Assembly: GCF_049243985.1 (NCBI RefSeq)
Contig: NC_135377.1
Location: forward strand, 31,449,255-31,513,254
DNA from: Paroedura picta
Taxonomy: Eukaryota; Chordata; Lepidosauria; Squamata; Gekkonidae
DNA: 64,000 bases
Direction: 5' to 3'
The notes beneath the pieces are model-generated. The model was not told where the DNA came from and made no database searches. It saw only the letters and a program-made list of their open reading frames with translations. The translations under genes and the position numbers were made by a program. Below, one piece after another: positions 35,560-44,974 of the stretch. The first letter of the stretch is position 1; every line of letters starts with the position of its first letter.

Positions 35560-37954
35560 CTCTAAACCCTGAAGTTTTAGAATCTTTTCTCCATTACAAA
35601 AACTAGGGAACCAGACACCGGTGAGGCATTTGTTTTCTCCAAGCCATTCACAGCTCACCATCACTTGGCAACCAGGTTGCACTTGACAGTGCCCCATAAC
35701 CTCCCAGATGTTACTGGGTTCTGGCCTTGACCACTCAAGCAGAGCTCTAGGCTCCAGGGGTTTGCCTCCTCTCTGCTACGAAGGAGATCAGGGAACCCTA
35801 GTAATCACAGAAGAAATATGCTTTTATGCTGGTCCAAATAGCTGTATGTATCCTGCAAGGAAGAAACTGGGCACATATACACCCTACCTCTTAATTAGGA
35901 CACACACTCTGCATGTTTACACTATAGGTGTGTCTAAAATGGATTAGGAATCGTGTGTGTTTACTTCATTTGCATATGTGTATGTGTAAAAAGATTCTTC
36001 CTAATATGACAATCACCACTTCTCCAAAAAACACTTTTAAAACTCACACATATGCTCATCCAACATGTCTGCTGTGCTTTAATAACATTTGAAGCAATAA
36101 ACATAACATTATATTTAATAGCATCTTTATTGAAAGCCTCCTATATATTTGTGACTGCAGCAATTTTCACTATAAGGCTCTTATCCCCCATTTCTAAAAT
36201 TAATGACATCAAATGAAGAACAGCAACTTGCCAAGATGTACAAAAAGAAGATTCTGTAAGACTCATCTCATTCAGGGAAAGGGGGGGGGGGGAATGTTAA
36301 CAGCTGAAGTCTGGGGAGGGGAGAGTAACTAATTTGTTTGGGGTTGGCAAACAAAATTCTCATAATTAGTTCTCACTCGATTTTGTTTCATTTGGTATGT
36401 AAATTACACAGGCTGCTATTTTAAAAAAACAGCACTGTTCTTTTTTAAAGGGCCGGTGCCTTCTCAGGGAGAAGAAATGATTTAAGGCAGGCAGGCAGTG
36501 AGTGAGACCTGCCCCCGTTCAAGTGAATGACAAACTTTCCTCCTCTTTCGCAGGAGCTAAGATTTCACTCAGTGTGACACAAGCAGATTATTTCCAAACA
36601 GAATGTCTTTCTGTGTTTTCTAGGAGGCATCAGGGCTTCTTTAAAACCTAAGTATCTGCCAAGAGCCATCGAGCTCAGAACACATGTTTGGCTTTCTTGA
36701 AAATCATTGGCATACTTCAGCTGCTGTATGTTATACAGACTTGGCTCTGGTTGTTGGGGAGAGAGAGAGAAAGTCTGCCCCACCCCCCTCCACAAACCTT
36801 ATAGAAATAAAACAGATCTGAATATCCATTGCTTAGGAAGGACCAAACATAAATGTTTTGACTTGATCTTATACTTGCCTTTAGACTGATATACACTGTG
36901 CATATACTAATCTGCATTTAGAAATCTAAAGAAATCTAAATAAATAAATTTACATTCAAATACACAGAGAGATGAAAAAGAGGCTCATCTCATCTTCCAG
37001 ATGAAAGAAAATAAAAGAGTAAAGTTAAAGGCTCAAAACTGCTTGGAAAATAGAAGGACGGGCATCAGACACAAGCTGGCAAATTCATATTGGCTAACTT
37101 TGGTACATTTTCCCTTACCTTGTGATGAAGAAAGAATGAAAAAAACATTTTGACATTTGTGTTAATAGCAAGGTATTTGGACAGTGCATCCAACCAATAC
37201 AGGAAGAGATTCAACTTGTGGGGGAAATTATCTCACTTTATACCAGTCTTTGTGAAAAGAAGAAAGTTCCTCCATCTTCTATGTGATCCAGTCCCAGGCC
37301 TCCATCTGGATGTTGTTTTCTGGCTACGATCAGCCTTGATATTCAAGAGGCATTAAACACAAAACCTGAAAATCATGGATGAGTCCAATTTGTTTTTTCT
37401 GTTATCAGCTGGCAAGTTCTCTCCATCCAGGAAGCAGACAACGCACAGAGGACCTTTGAACTTCTGAGCCCCTCAATTTCGTGATCTTTCGTAAAGATGC
37501 TGTTTTGGCACATCATGGGAGAGAAAGGTGAAATGTGTCCTGCACAAGCCAGGGTAATCCATTCCAGACATATGTGTAATGCAAGGGGGGAAACAGGTGC
37601 AAACAATTGAGCCAGCTGTCAGTAAGCTTCAGTGATTGCTTCTGATAGCTTAATCGTTAGTTGATCCATGCACAGTGCTGGCAACATCACTGTCATAGCC
37701 AACTACCTCCTGCACATCTGTAAACCTTTTCTAGGTGCTTCTTGAGATGAGTGGGAGTCTGCATAGTCCTGGCATCACGGGAAGCTAAATTAGGCATGAT
37801 TGCTGACATGTCTGTTTTCCTGCTACAAAATGCAGAAAGCTGCCAAATGTCAAAAGTTGCTAATAACTCACTAGCCACTACCGTTTGCCACATACCACAC
37901 AAGGCGTAAAGAAAGATCTGTGCCCATTCCAGTAAACATCAACCATAAACTGTG
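35560..37954. other. No recognised feature
   Basis: Unique-looking sequence with one G-run (36282-36292). Nothing recognised. Parts (36340-36600, 37000-37620) look repeat-free. Confidence 0.35.
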
Positions 37955-37962
37955 GTCTAAAG

Positions 37963-38098
37963 CAGGGGTAGTCAACCTGTGGTCCTCCAGATGTTCATGG
38001 ACTACAATTCCTATGAGCCCCTGCCAGCGTTTGCTGGCAGGGGCTCATGGAAATTGTAGTCCATGGACATCTGGAGGACCACAGGTTGACTACCCCTG
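37963..38098. mobile_element. Near-perfect palindromic hAT-like MITE, 136 bp
   Basis: Starts CAGGGGTAGTCAACCTGTGG and ends with its reverse complement. The two arms of about 64 bases pair almost fully around GCGTTTGC. The 8-bp flanks GTCTAAAG (37955-37962) and GCCTAAAG (38099-38106) differ at one base, as for an old hAT duplication. Transcribed on either strand it would fold into one long hairpin. Confidence 0.9.
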
Positions 38099-38147
38099 GC
38101 CTAAAGATTTCGTGTAGAAATGAAGACAGAAAGAAATTATTAACCTG

Positions 38148-38358
38148 TAGGGCTGCCAACCTCCAGATAGTGGTGAGGGATATCCCACTATTTCGACTGA
38201 TCTCCAGGTGACAGAGATCAACTCACCTGGAGAACATTAAATTTTGGAAGGTGGACTCTAGGGCATCATTCCCCATTGAAATTCCTTCCCTCCCCAAACC
38301 TCACCCTCCTCCACCCCAAAATCTCCAGGTAATTCTCACCCTGGAGCTGGCAACCTTA
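38148..38358. mobile_element. hAT-like MITE, GGGTTGCCAACCTCCAG-type family
   Basis: Left end TAGGGCTGCCAACCTCCAG and right end CTGGAGCTGGCAACCTTA are inverted. Flanks TTAACCTG (38140-38147) and TTAGCCTG (38359-38366) fit an 8-bp duplication with one change. Internal words ACTGATCTCCAGGTGA and CCCCAAAATCTCCAGGTAA are shared with copies near 7480, 12843 and 58451. Confidence 0.8.
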
Positions 38359-38359
38359 T

Positions 38360-39500
38360 TAGCCTGATTCTTCTCTTGTCCCTTTAGTTTCTGAACTGCA
38401 AAACTCAAATCCATTTGATCCCATCTGTTTCACACTGTGCAGAACAAATTACACAACACTTAAAATTGCAAACATCCCACCCATACTAAAAATGCATATA
38501 GTTTTCTCCTCGAGGGCAGGCATTGCATTCAAGTATGCTCTCATGACATGAGGAAAACCATTTCAGAAGCCAGGGGGATTTCAAAAGCAATTTGGGATAT
38601 ACTGAATGGTTGTTCAATGTAAGGGTGGAAATCCCACCCTGGAAGAAATCTAGGAAGATCATGGAATATATCTTTGTACACAGCATGCTATCTATTCTCT
38701 ATACTAAGCATTAATCTATTTCTTTTAGGTTAATGGCTGCAAACTGATATTTGCTGACAAAATCAACAAGGAAATTGCTGTGCTTTGAAACATGTTGTCC
38801 CCAAAAGTTCTCCACATCATGATTTATATAGTTATTGTTTAGTCAGATCCATCAGCTCACCGTTTACTAACCTGAGCTACTTGCTAACAATATGGACTCC
38901 CAGTATAGGCTCTGCTTCTTTATGTTTGTACTCAGCTGTGATAGCTATGCTCATATAAGAACAAATTCTTTTTCTTCTTCTTCTTCTTCTTCTTCTTCTT
39001 CATTTGTGGTGGTGCTGTGTACATGCTAATATAGCAATATATTTGTGGAAAATAGTGTAAGGCTTCCTCATATGTGTGCAGTCCTTTGTGTGTGTGTGAA
39101 TGGGTACTACTTGCAGAATAACACATAAATTGCAAACTAGTTTCAAGAATTCTCCAATATATTTGTTTCTTGAATAACCAATTATGTGTTTCAGTTATTG
39201 GCACAAAATTGTCTAATGATGCAAGGCAACCTCTCACAATCACAACTCCATGCCTGAAAAAGTGCAACTCAACATCTATAGGAGTAACTTGCAACTCAGC
39301 AGATGGCTTGACTGAAACGAACTGTTACTCATCTCTCCGAGAATCATCTCCATCCAGCTGGTCATTTCATACCTTTTAAATACCTGCATTTGACACTTTC
39401 CCTGTCCATCCATCTTTTTTGCGATATACTCATATGCCATTCTGGCAAGGGCCTCCAAATTATATGCCATGCTACATGTGGGAGATCCTTTGTGTCCTTA
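38360..39500. other. No recognised gene; (TTC)n at 38966-39001
   Basis: Unique-looking sequence apart from about 11 TTC units, a minor GT-rich stretch near 39090 and AT-rich words. Confidence 0.4.
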
Positions 39501-39549
39501 TGAAAACTGATCCCCAATGTTCTATTGTTCATAATGTTATAGTTATTGT

Positions 39550-39632
39550 ATACTGAGTTATTTGTACAGTTATCTCTGTTTGATGTAAACCGCCCTGAGC
39601 CTTCGGGGAGGGCAGTATAAAAATGTAGAAAA

Positions 39633-39662
<30 letters not shown>
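39550..39662 (+). mobile_element. L2-like LINE 3' tail with (AAAT)n
   Basis: GTAAACCGCCCTGAGCCTTC and GGGCAGTATAAAAATG end in about seven AAAT units (39634-39662). The same tail type is present near 4560 and 52040. Confidence 0.7.
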
Positions 39663-39664
<2 letters not shown>

Positions 39665-40054
39665 CTGTTCCACTTAATATCTCTGGTAAGGCCTTGGAGG
39701 AGGAGCGTGTCTCATGGCTTAAGTGCCACTCAGCATTTAACACCCACTTGGGGTGGCTGTCCTGCTCGTGGGTGCCTCCTCTTCCAACCGGCTTGCCTGT
39801 CTGTCCAGCAGCCAGCCAATTGCCTTCCGCCCCCCACCCCTGACCACCCCTCCTCCTTCCACTTCCCTCCGAGGCTTGGAGGCTGCAGATCCCTGCTGTA
39901 TGAGATCTGCCCCTGCCAGTGAGTTCCGTGACAGCTGCCTGCAGCCTTTCCAGGTCCTGGGGGGGAGGGAGAGATGGTCTGCAGAGTTATTCCACTCCGC
40001 CCCCCTAATCTAGCACCCGTTGTATTCCTGAATGCAATGGGCTTGGCCCCTAGT
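39663..40054 (-). mobile_element. Multi-hairpin family element, copy D
   Basis: Read on the minus strand it begins ACTAGGGGCCAAGCCCATTG, followed by a hairpin (CCCATTG with CAACGGG) and GTGCTAG, like copies A and B. It ends GGCCTTACCAGA ... GTGGAACAG, ACAG being the shared 3' word. The body differs from A-C and shares its 3' two thirds with fragment E (16247-16493). Its end touches the AAAT tail of an L2-like LINE, which may have been the target. Confidence 0.65.
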
Positions 40055-40059
40055 AAATA

Positions 40060-42175
40060 ACAATAATAAATGCAGTTCTTTTTCATGCCTCCAAGTCTTT
40101 ACCCAATATATCTGTTTACATCTAAGTTGAAAATCATATTAGCTGCTGTAGCAACTGCCTTGCTATAGAGATCATGCATTCAGGTAAGTTTCTCCCAAGC
40201 ATTTACAAGACATGGAGCACATGATATACATTTAGACTTCTAATTATAGCCTTGAGCAACAGGCAGGAAAAGCAGCAACAAATGGAAGACTAGCTCATCA
40301 ACAAAAAGATATCAGTTTTGTCATTGCTCTGCCCTGGTGCCCTCCGTCTTACTCTTCCTTGAAGATCCCAGAGTCTCCTCCTGTCCCCTATCCTCTCATT
40401 GTCACCAAGCAAGTTCCATTTAAAAACCTTCCAAACCTGAGATAGGGCATGCCTTTGATACATCGTGTCTTTTTGCCACAGTTCTCCATCCTGTGAAAAC
40501 GTAAACAGAAAAAGACACCAAGACGCCCTTCGTGTTTCTGGTTAAAATTATTCCAAGCCGACACTCTGTCATGGCACCAAAAGCTACCTTTAGCCAGGAA
40601 GGTGATGCAGGTCCAAATGGGAATGGATTCATTTTAGCTTTAAATACGGTTAGGCTACTTCAGCATTTACTTTGGGTAAACTTTTATGATTCAGAATGGT
40701 CCAAGGAGTCCATCAGGGCGGGGGGAAGGCAATGTAGTTTCCAGAGACCAGAAAGGTTAATCTAAATTATCCTGGAGATTAACTCTGAGACAGTGCACGG
40801 TTCCACAAACATCACTGCTGGTGTCCCGAGTAGTGATATGATACTCTTGGCTTTTGTTAGCATTTGCAGGGAGACTAATCCAGAAAACTCGGGTGAGGTG
40901 AAGACATAATTTTATAGGTGAAGTTGTCACTCTCCCATGGTGAGTTATGGGGCTCAATTGACAGTGGAACAGTAGCGTGCAAGGTACAGGTCAAGCTGTT
41001 CTAAAGGGGATCTCACCAAACAAAGCAGACCGAAATTCAAAGGCTTCTCCTGGAGTCCGTAACAAGAAGATAAGGCAACAGGAATTCACTAAAGTCTGCC
41101 CTCCAATTTTCACTGGTTATCTAAGCTATTTTTCTGCTAGCCAGAAATAAATTGCCAGGCAGGAAACATTCATGAAGGCATAAACACCACATTCACTGCA
41201 ACATTTCTCTCTCTACCCCCACCCCACTCAATGCATAAACGCTGCACCCTGCTACACTGACAACTGACTGATAGATGTTTGCTTGGCCATATCTCTGTTT
41301 TCAATAAAAGAAAACAAGGCTCTATATCTCATGAATATAAGCATTTTGATCATGTATGGAGGACTTCTGTTAAACAGCTTGAACCTTGATCCACATTTCA
41401 ATGTATATTTCAGTGCACACTTGGGGTTCAGGGGGTTCAGAGAAAGGGGCAACTCCACATAGTTGTTCATAACTTTGCATTCTCAGAAATGTCATTTTTA
41501 CATAAAATGCACTGTTAACCTGTGCAGGTGACATACTTTTTGGTATACTGGAGAAGGTCAAGAATTTATAGGAGTTTTGTGCAGGGCATTCAGTGTCAGG
41601 AAGGGGGATATGGGGAACAGGATTTCATTTTCCTCCTTGTATTTCTTCCTGTTTACCCCTGGCTTTTCCAAATGGTCCATTCATTTTAGCCCTGTACACA
41701 TGACTTCTGACTGAGCAGATGGATAGAGAGCGCAAGCACAAACATGTGTGTCTGTGACTGCTAATTCGTGAGCACAGAGGAAGTATCCACATGCATGCTC
41801 TCTCCATGTGACTGACAAAGTTCCCAAAGCAGGGTCCCAAATTCTGGGAAGGGAACACCTTCTTTCACACACTTAAACCATGAAGATGACCCAGCGATTG
41901 CCCAAAAGCAGGCCTGGGACAAGAACTTTTGTGCCTACTGTCCCTTCTTCCAGCAAGCAATCAATGCATGGAGGGGTTCTCTCTTACATCCAACCACTCT
42001 TGCCACCAAATTATTCCAAATTAAAGAGCATGTGTTTTTTAAAATGTAATTGAAATGGTACATTGTTATATGGATCATTTTGACATTCAAGCAAACGCAT
42101 ACATTTTGCCATTCATGTCGGAAATGGTCACAGGATTTTGATTCCCTAGTTGTAAATGAGGGGCTACGGCTTGGG
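40060..42175. other. No recognised gene or repeat
   Basis: Mostly unique sequence. The 40430-40960 part is repeat-free and a second candidate for conserved non-coding DNA, judged by texture only. Confidence 0.35.
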
Positions 42176-42179
42176 TGGG

Positions 42180-42322
42180 GGCTGTGACTTGGTGGTGGTG
42201 AACCTGCTTTGCATGTAGAAGGTCCCAGGTTCAGTGACTGGCTTCCCCAGTTCAAAGCATCCAGTGGTAGGTGGTGTGGAAGGTCACTGGCAGCCAGGTT
42301 AGACACTCTAGTGACATTCATG
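42180..42322 (+). mobile_element. tRNA-derived SINE, second family, sense copy
   Basis: GCTTTGCATGTAGAAGGTCC and CAGGTTCAGT form the tRNA-like region. GCATCCAGTGGTAGGTGGTG and GGTTAGACACTCTAGTGACA belong to the body. Partner of 30025-30172. Confidence 0.65.
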
Positions 42323-42451
42323 TGGTTTAGGCATCACTAAGCACTTCAGTCCCTGCTCTTACACTCCAGCGCAAGAATATAACCTGTTCCATCCTTTTTC
42401 TCTTCTCACTCTCCAATAGTATGCAATTTTCAGTTGTGAATTTATGATTTA

Positions 42452-42962
42452 TGAAGAAGAGCATTTTTTGGTACCTCACTTTTCACTATCCAAAGGAGTC
42501 TCAAAGTGGCTTACAATTGCCTTCCCTACAGTTTGGTGTAGTGGTTAGGAGGGTGGACTTCTAATCTGGCATGCCGGGTTTGATTCTGCACTCCCCCACA
42601 TGCAGCCAGCTGGGTGACCTTGGGCTTGCCACAGCACTGATAAAACTGTTCTGACTGAGCAGTGATATCAGCGCTCTCTCCCACCTCACAGGATGTCTGT
42701 TGTGGGGAGAGGAAAAGGAAGGTGACTGTAAGCCACTTTGAGCCTCCTTCGGGTAGAGAAAAGCGGCATATAAGAACCAACTCTTCTTTTCTTCTTCTCT
42801 CCCCACAACAGATACTCCATGAGGTAGGTAGGACTGAGAGAGCTCTGGGAGAACGGTGACTGTCCCAAGGTCACCCAGCTGACTTCATGTGGGGGAGAGG
42901 GGAATCACACCCAGTTCTCCAGATTAGAGACTGCCACTCTTAACCACCACATCACGTTGACT
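42452..42962 (-). mobile_element. CTT-tail tRNA SINE, antisense, split by a sense copy
   Basis: Left part 42452-42525 (GAAGAAGAG, TTTTCACTATCCAAAGGAGT and CTTACAATTGCCTTCC). Right part 42798-42962 (TCCCCACAACAGATACTCC, CAAGGTCACCCAGCTGACTT and GGGAATCACACCCAGTTCTC). A younger member in the opposite orientation sits between them. Confidence 0.85.
42530..42797 (+). mobile_element. CTT-tail tRNA SINE, younger sense copy
   Basis: Head GTGTAGTGGTTAGGAGGGTG, anticodon-like ACTTCTAATCTGGCATGC, B-box GGGTTTGATTCTGC, body TGGGTGACCTTGGGCTTGCC and end GCGGCATATAAGAACCAACT, followed by CTT units. It is nested within an antisense copy of its own family. Confidence 0.9.
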
Positions 42963-42964
42963 GT

Positions 42965-43233
42965 CATGAGAATTTATTTTCCTTAATGCAGAATTCTCAA
43001 CCCATAGATATCATTTTAGACCTTGTAACATTCTCCTATTTACAAGGTTAAGCTAAATTTTAGGCTACCTTTCCCCCAGAGGCAAGAAAGTACCAGCTAG
43101 CACATCTCTTCTTACTGTTGTTGTACAACTGTAGATGTTTCAACAGCAGGATTATTTCATGCTGGTAAATGGGGTGCTGTCTGTGTTAGTCCATTTCCAC
43201 AAGAATTGGGTTTAGAATTGTTGAAATATGCAA
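42965..43233. other. No recognised feature
   Basis: Short unique stretch between the SINE nest and copy B. Confidence 0.4.
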
Positions 43234-43234
43234 G

Positions 43235-44627
43235 ACTAGCAAGAAAGCCCATTGCAACCAGGAATGCAATGGGCGCTAGGACCCAGGGGACACCAGGAGG
43301 TGTTTTTTTTTCTGCTGCGTGGAGCTGTGAAAGGCTCCGACAGGGTTTTTTTGTTTTCTGCTGCTTGGAGCTGGGAAAGGCTCCTACAGGGTTTTGTTTT
43401 CTGCTGCTTGGATCTGCGAAAGGCTCCTTCCGGGGTTTTTTTTCTGCTGCTTGGATCTGTGAAAGGCTCCTGCAGGGTTTTTTTTTTCTGCTAGCTCTCG
43501 TGGGCGTGCCGGCTTGGAGCTCCTACAGGGGTTTTTTTCCTGCTGCTTGGAGCTGGGAAAGGCTCCTTCAGGGTTTTGTTTTCTGCTGCTTGGATCTGCG
43601 AAAGGCTCCTACAGGGTTTTTTTTTCTGCTGCTTGGATCTGTGAAAGGCTCCTGCAGGGTTTTTTTTTTCTGCTAGCTCTCGTGGGCGTGCCGGCTTGGA
43701 GCTCCTACAGGGTTTTTTTTTCCTGCTGCTTGGAGCTGGGAAAGGCTCCTTCAGGGTTTTGTTTTCTGCTGCTTGGATCTGCGAAAGGCTCCTACAGGGT
43801 TTTTTTTTCTGCTGCTTGGATCTGTGAAAGGCTCCTGCAGGGTTTTTTTTTCCTGCTAGCTCTCGTGGGCGTGCCGGCTTGGAGCTCCTACAGGGTTTTT
43901 TTTTCCTGCTGCTTGGAGCTGGGAAAGGCTCCTTCAGGGTTTTGTTTTCTGCTGCTTGGATCTGCGAAAGGCTCCTACAGGGTTTTTTTTTCTGCTGCTT
44001 GGAGCTGTGAAAGGCTCCTTCCGGGGTTTTTTTTCTGCTGCTTGGAGCTGTGAAAGGCTCCTGCAGGGTTTTTTTTTTCTGCTAGCTCTCGTCGGCGCGG
44101 CGGCTTGGAGCTCCTACAGGGGTTTTTTTTTCTGCTGCCTCTCGTCGGCGCGGCGGCTTGGAGCTCCTACAGGGGTTTTTTTTTCTGCTGCCTCTCGTCG
44201 GCGCGGCGGCTTGGAGCTCCTACAGGGGTTTTTTTTTCTGCTGCCTCTCGTCGCGCTAGCGGCGAAAGGCTCCTCCGGGGGTGTTTTTTTTTTTTCTGCA
44301 GCTTCTCGGCGGCTGGAGTCTTGTGTTGTGTTTGCGGCGGGGGCTTCCTTGGGGCCGGCCTGACGCGGTGAGAGACGCTTCGCGCCTCTCACCACGTCAG
44401 GCCGGGAGCAACTGCGAGCCGCGCTGAGCGCGGCTCGCAGTTGCTGGGGCTGGGAATCGGAGGGACCAATCGGCAGGCGCTTCGCGCCTGCCGTTTGGTC
44501 CCTCCGGTTGTCTGTCATGAGGAAGGGTCCAATCCGGACCCTTCCTCATCCCGGACACATCCCGCCCCAGTACCCCTTACTGTTTTATTTAGTCCGTGGC
44601 GCCCGCGGCGCCACGGGCGGTGTACAG
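43235..44627 (+). mobile_element. Multi-hairpin non-autonomous element, copy B (1.39 kb)
   Basis: Starts ACTAGCAAGAAAGCCCATTG. A 5' hairpin pairs GCCCATTGCA (43247) with TGCAATGGGC (43265) and is closed by GCTAGG. Next comes a tandem array (43300-44310) of T-run plus GGAGCTGTGAAAGGCTCC-type units. Five consecutive hairpins follow: 44355-44405, 44407-44445, 44459-44505, 44519-44547 and 44594-44616. The copy ends GTACAG. Shared with copy A: GG(A/T)CCAATC hairpin, CGGACA, CTTACTGTTTTATTTA, terminal GC hairpin and ACAG. There is no credible protein. The frames at 43206-44371 are translations of the array. Confidence 0.65.
43300..44310. repeat. Higher-order tandem array, about 50-bp units in 183-bp blocks
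   Basis: Monomers of about 45-57 bp read CTGCTGCTTGGA(G/T)CTG, GAAAGGCTCC, (T/G)(A/G)CAGGG and 8-10 T. A marker word CTAGCTCTCGT recurs at 43491, 43673 and 43856 (spacing 182 and 183) and at 44082, giving a higher-order period. After 44130 a simpler period of about 57 bp takes over. Since 183 is divisible by three, frames stay open by chance. Confidence 0.92.
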
Positions 44628-44663
44628 ATATGCAGTATACGTGAATGAATAGAATACAAAAAG

Positions 44664-44969
44664 TGTACTACAGAGAACATTGGATGAGAAGTGCATTTAG
44701 TGTAGTTAGATTAGGAAATTCCTGATATTTTTCAAATAGCTTCCTCTCGAGTCCTGATTGGCTCACTGGGAGACTTCCTGCTCCTTGAATACACTTCCTC
44801 TCTGCTTGCCTCCACAACAGACAGAATAAAACAGACAGCTAGACCACTAGGGCACATTCTCTCTCTCCTCTTTCTCTACAGAGTTGCTTCTCTTCATAAT
44901 AAAACTATTTTATTCTTTTAAACAGCCTCGTGCTTCCGCCCCTTTCTGTATATTTTCAGCCTGTCAACA
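44664..44969 (+). mobile_element. Solo LTR of an endogenous retrovirus-like element (fossil)
   Basis: A 306-bp segment begins TGTACTACAG and ends CCTGTCAACA, so it has TG...CA ends. The flanking 4-bp duplication is AAAG (44660-44663 and 44970-44973). Promoter- and poly(A)-like words (a CCAAT-box relative near 44758, AATAAAAC near 44824, AATAAAACT near 44899) are in the expected order. No internal region is present, as usual after recombination between the two LTRs. A gammaretrovirus-like family is a guess from the 4-bp duplication. Confidence 0.6.
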
Positions 44970-44974
44970 AAAGT

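Noticed and set aside
42530-42600. tRNA-like A and B boxes, also at 14330, 30120, 47772 and 54580
   Set aside because: These are heads of SINEs. They lack complete cloverleaf pairing and are followed by SINE bodies, so they are not tRNA genes.
43430-44300. Stem plus T-run units resembling intrinsic bacterial terminators
   Set aside because: The context is a vertebrate transposon array. The resemblance comes from the monomer sequence.
43206-44371. Long overlapping open frames of up to 179 codons with repeated LLLGSAKGS-type peptides
   Set aside because: They translate the tandem array in copy B. The 183-bp block length is a multiple of three, which keeps frames open. No start context, domain or codon signal supports a protein.
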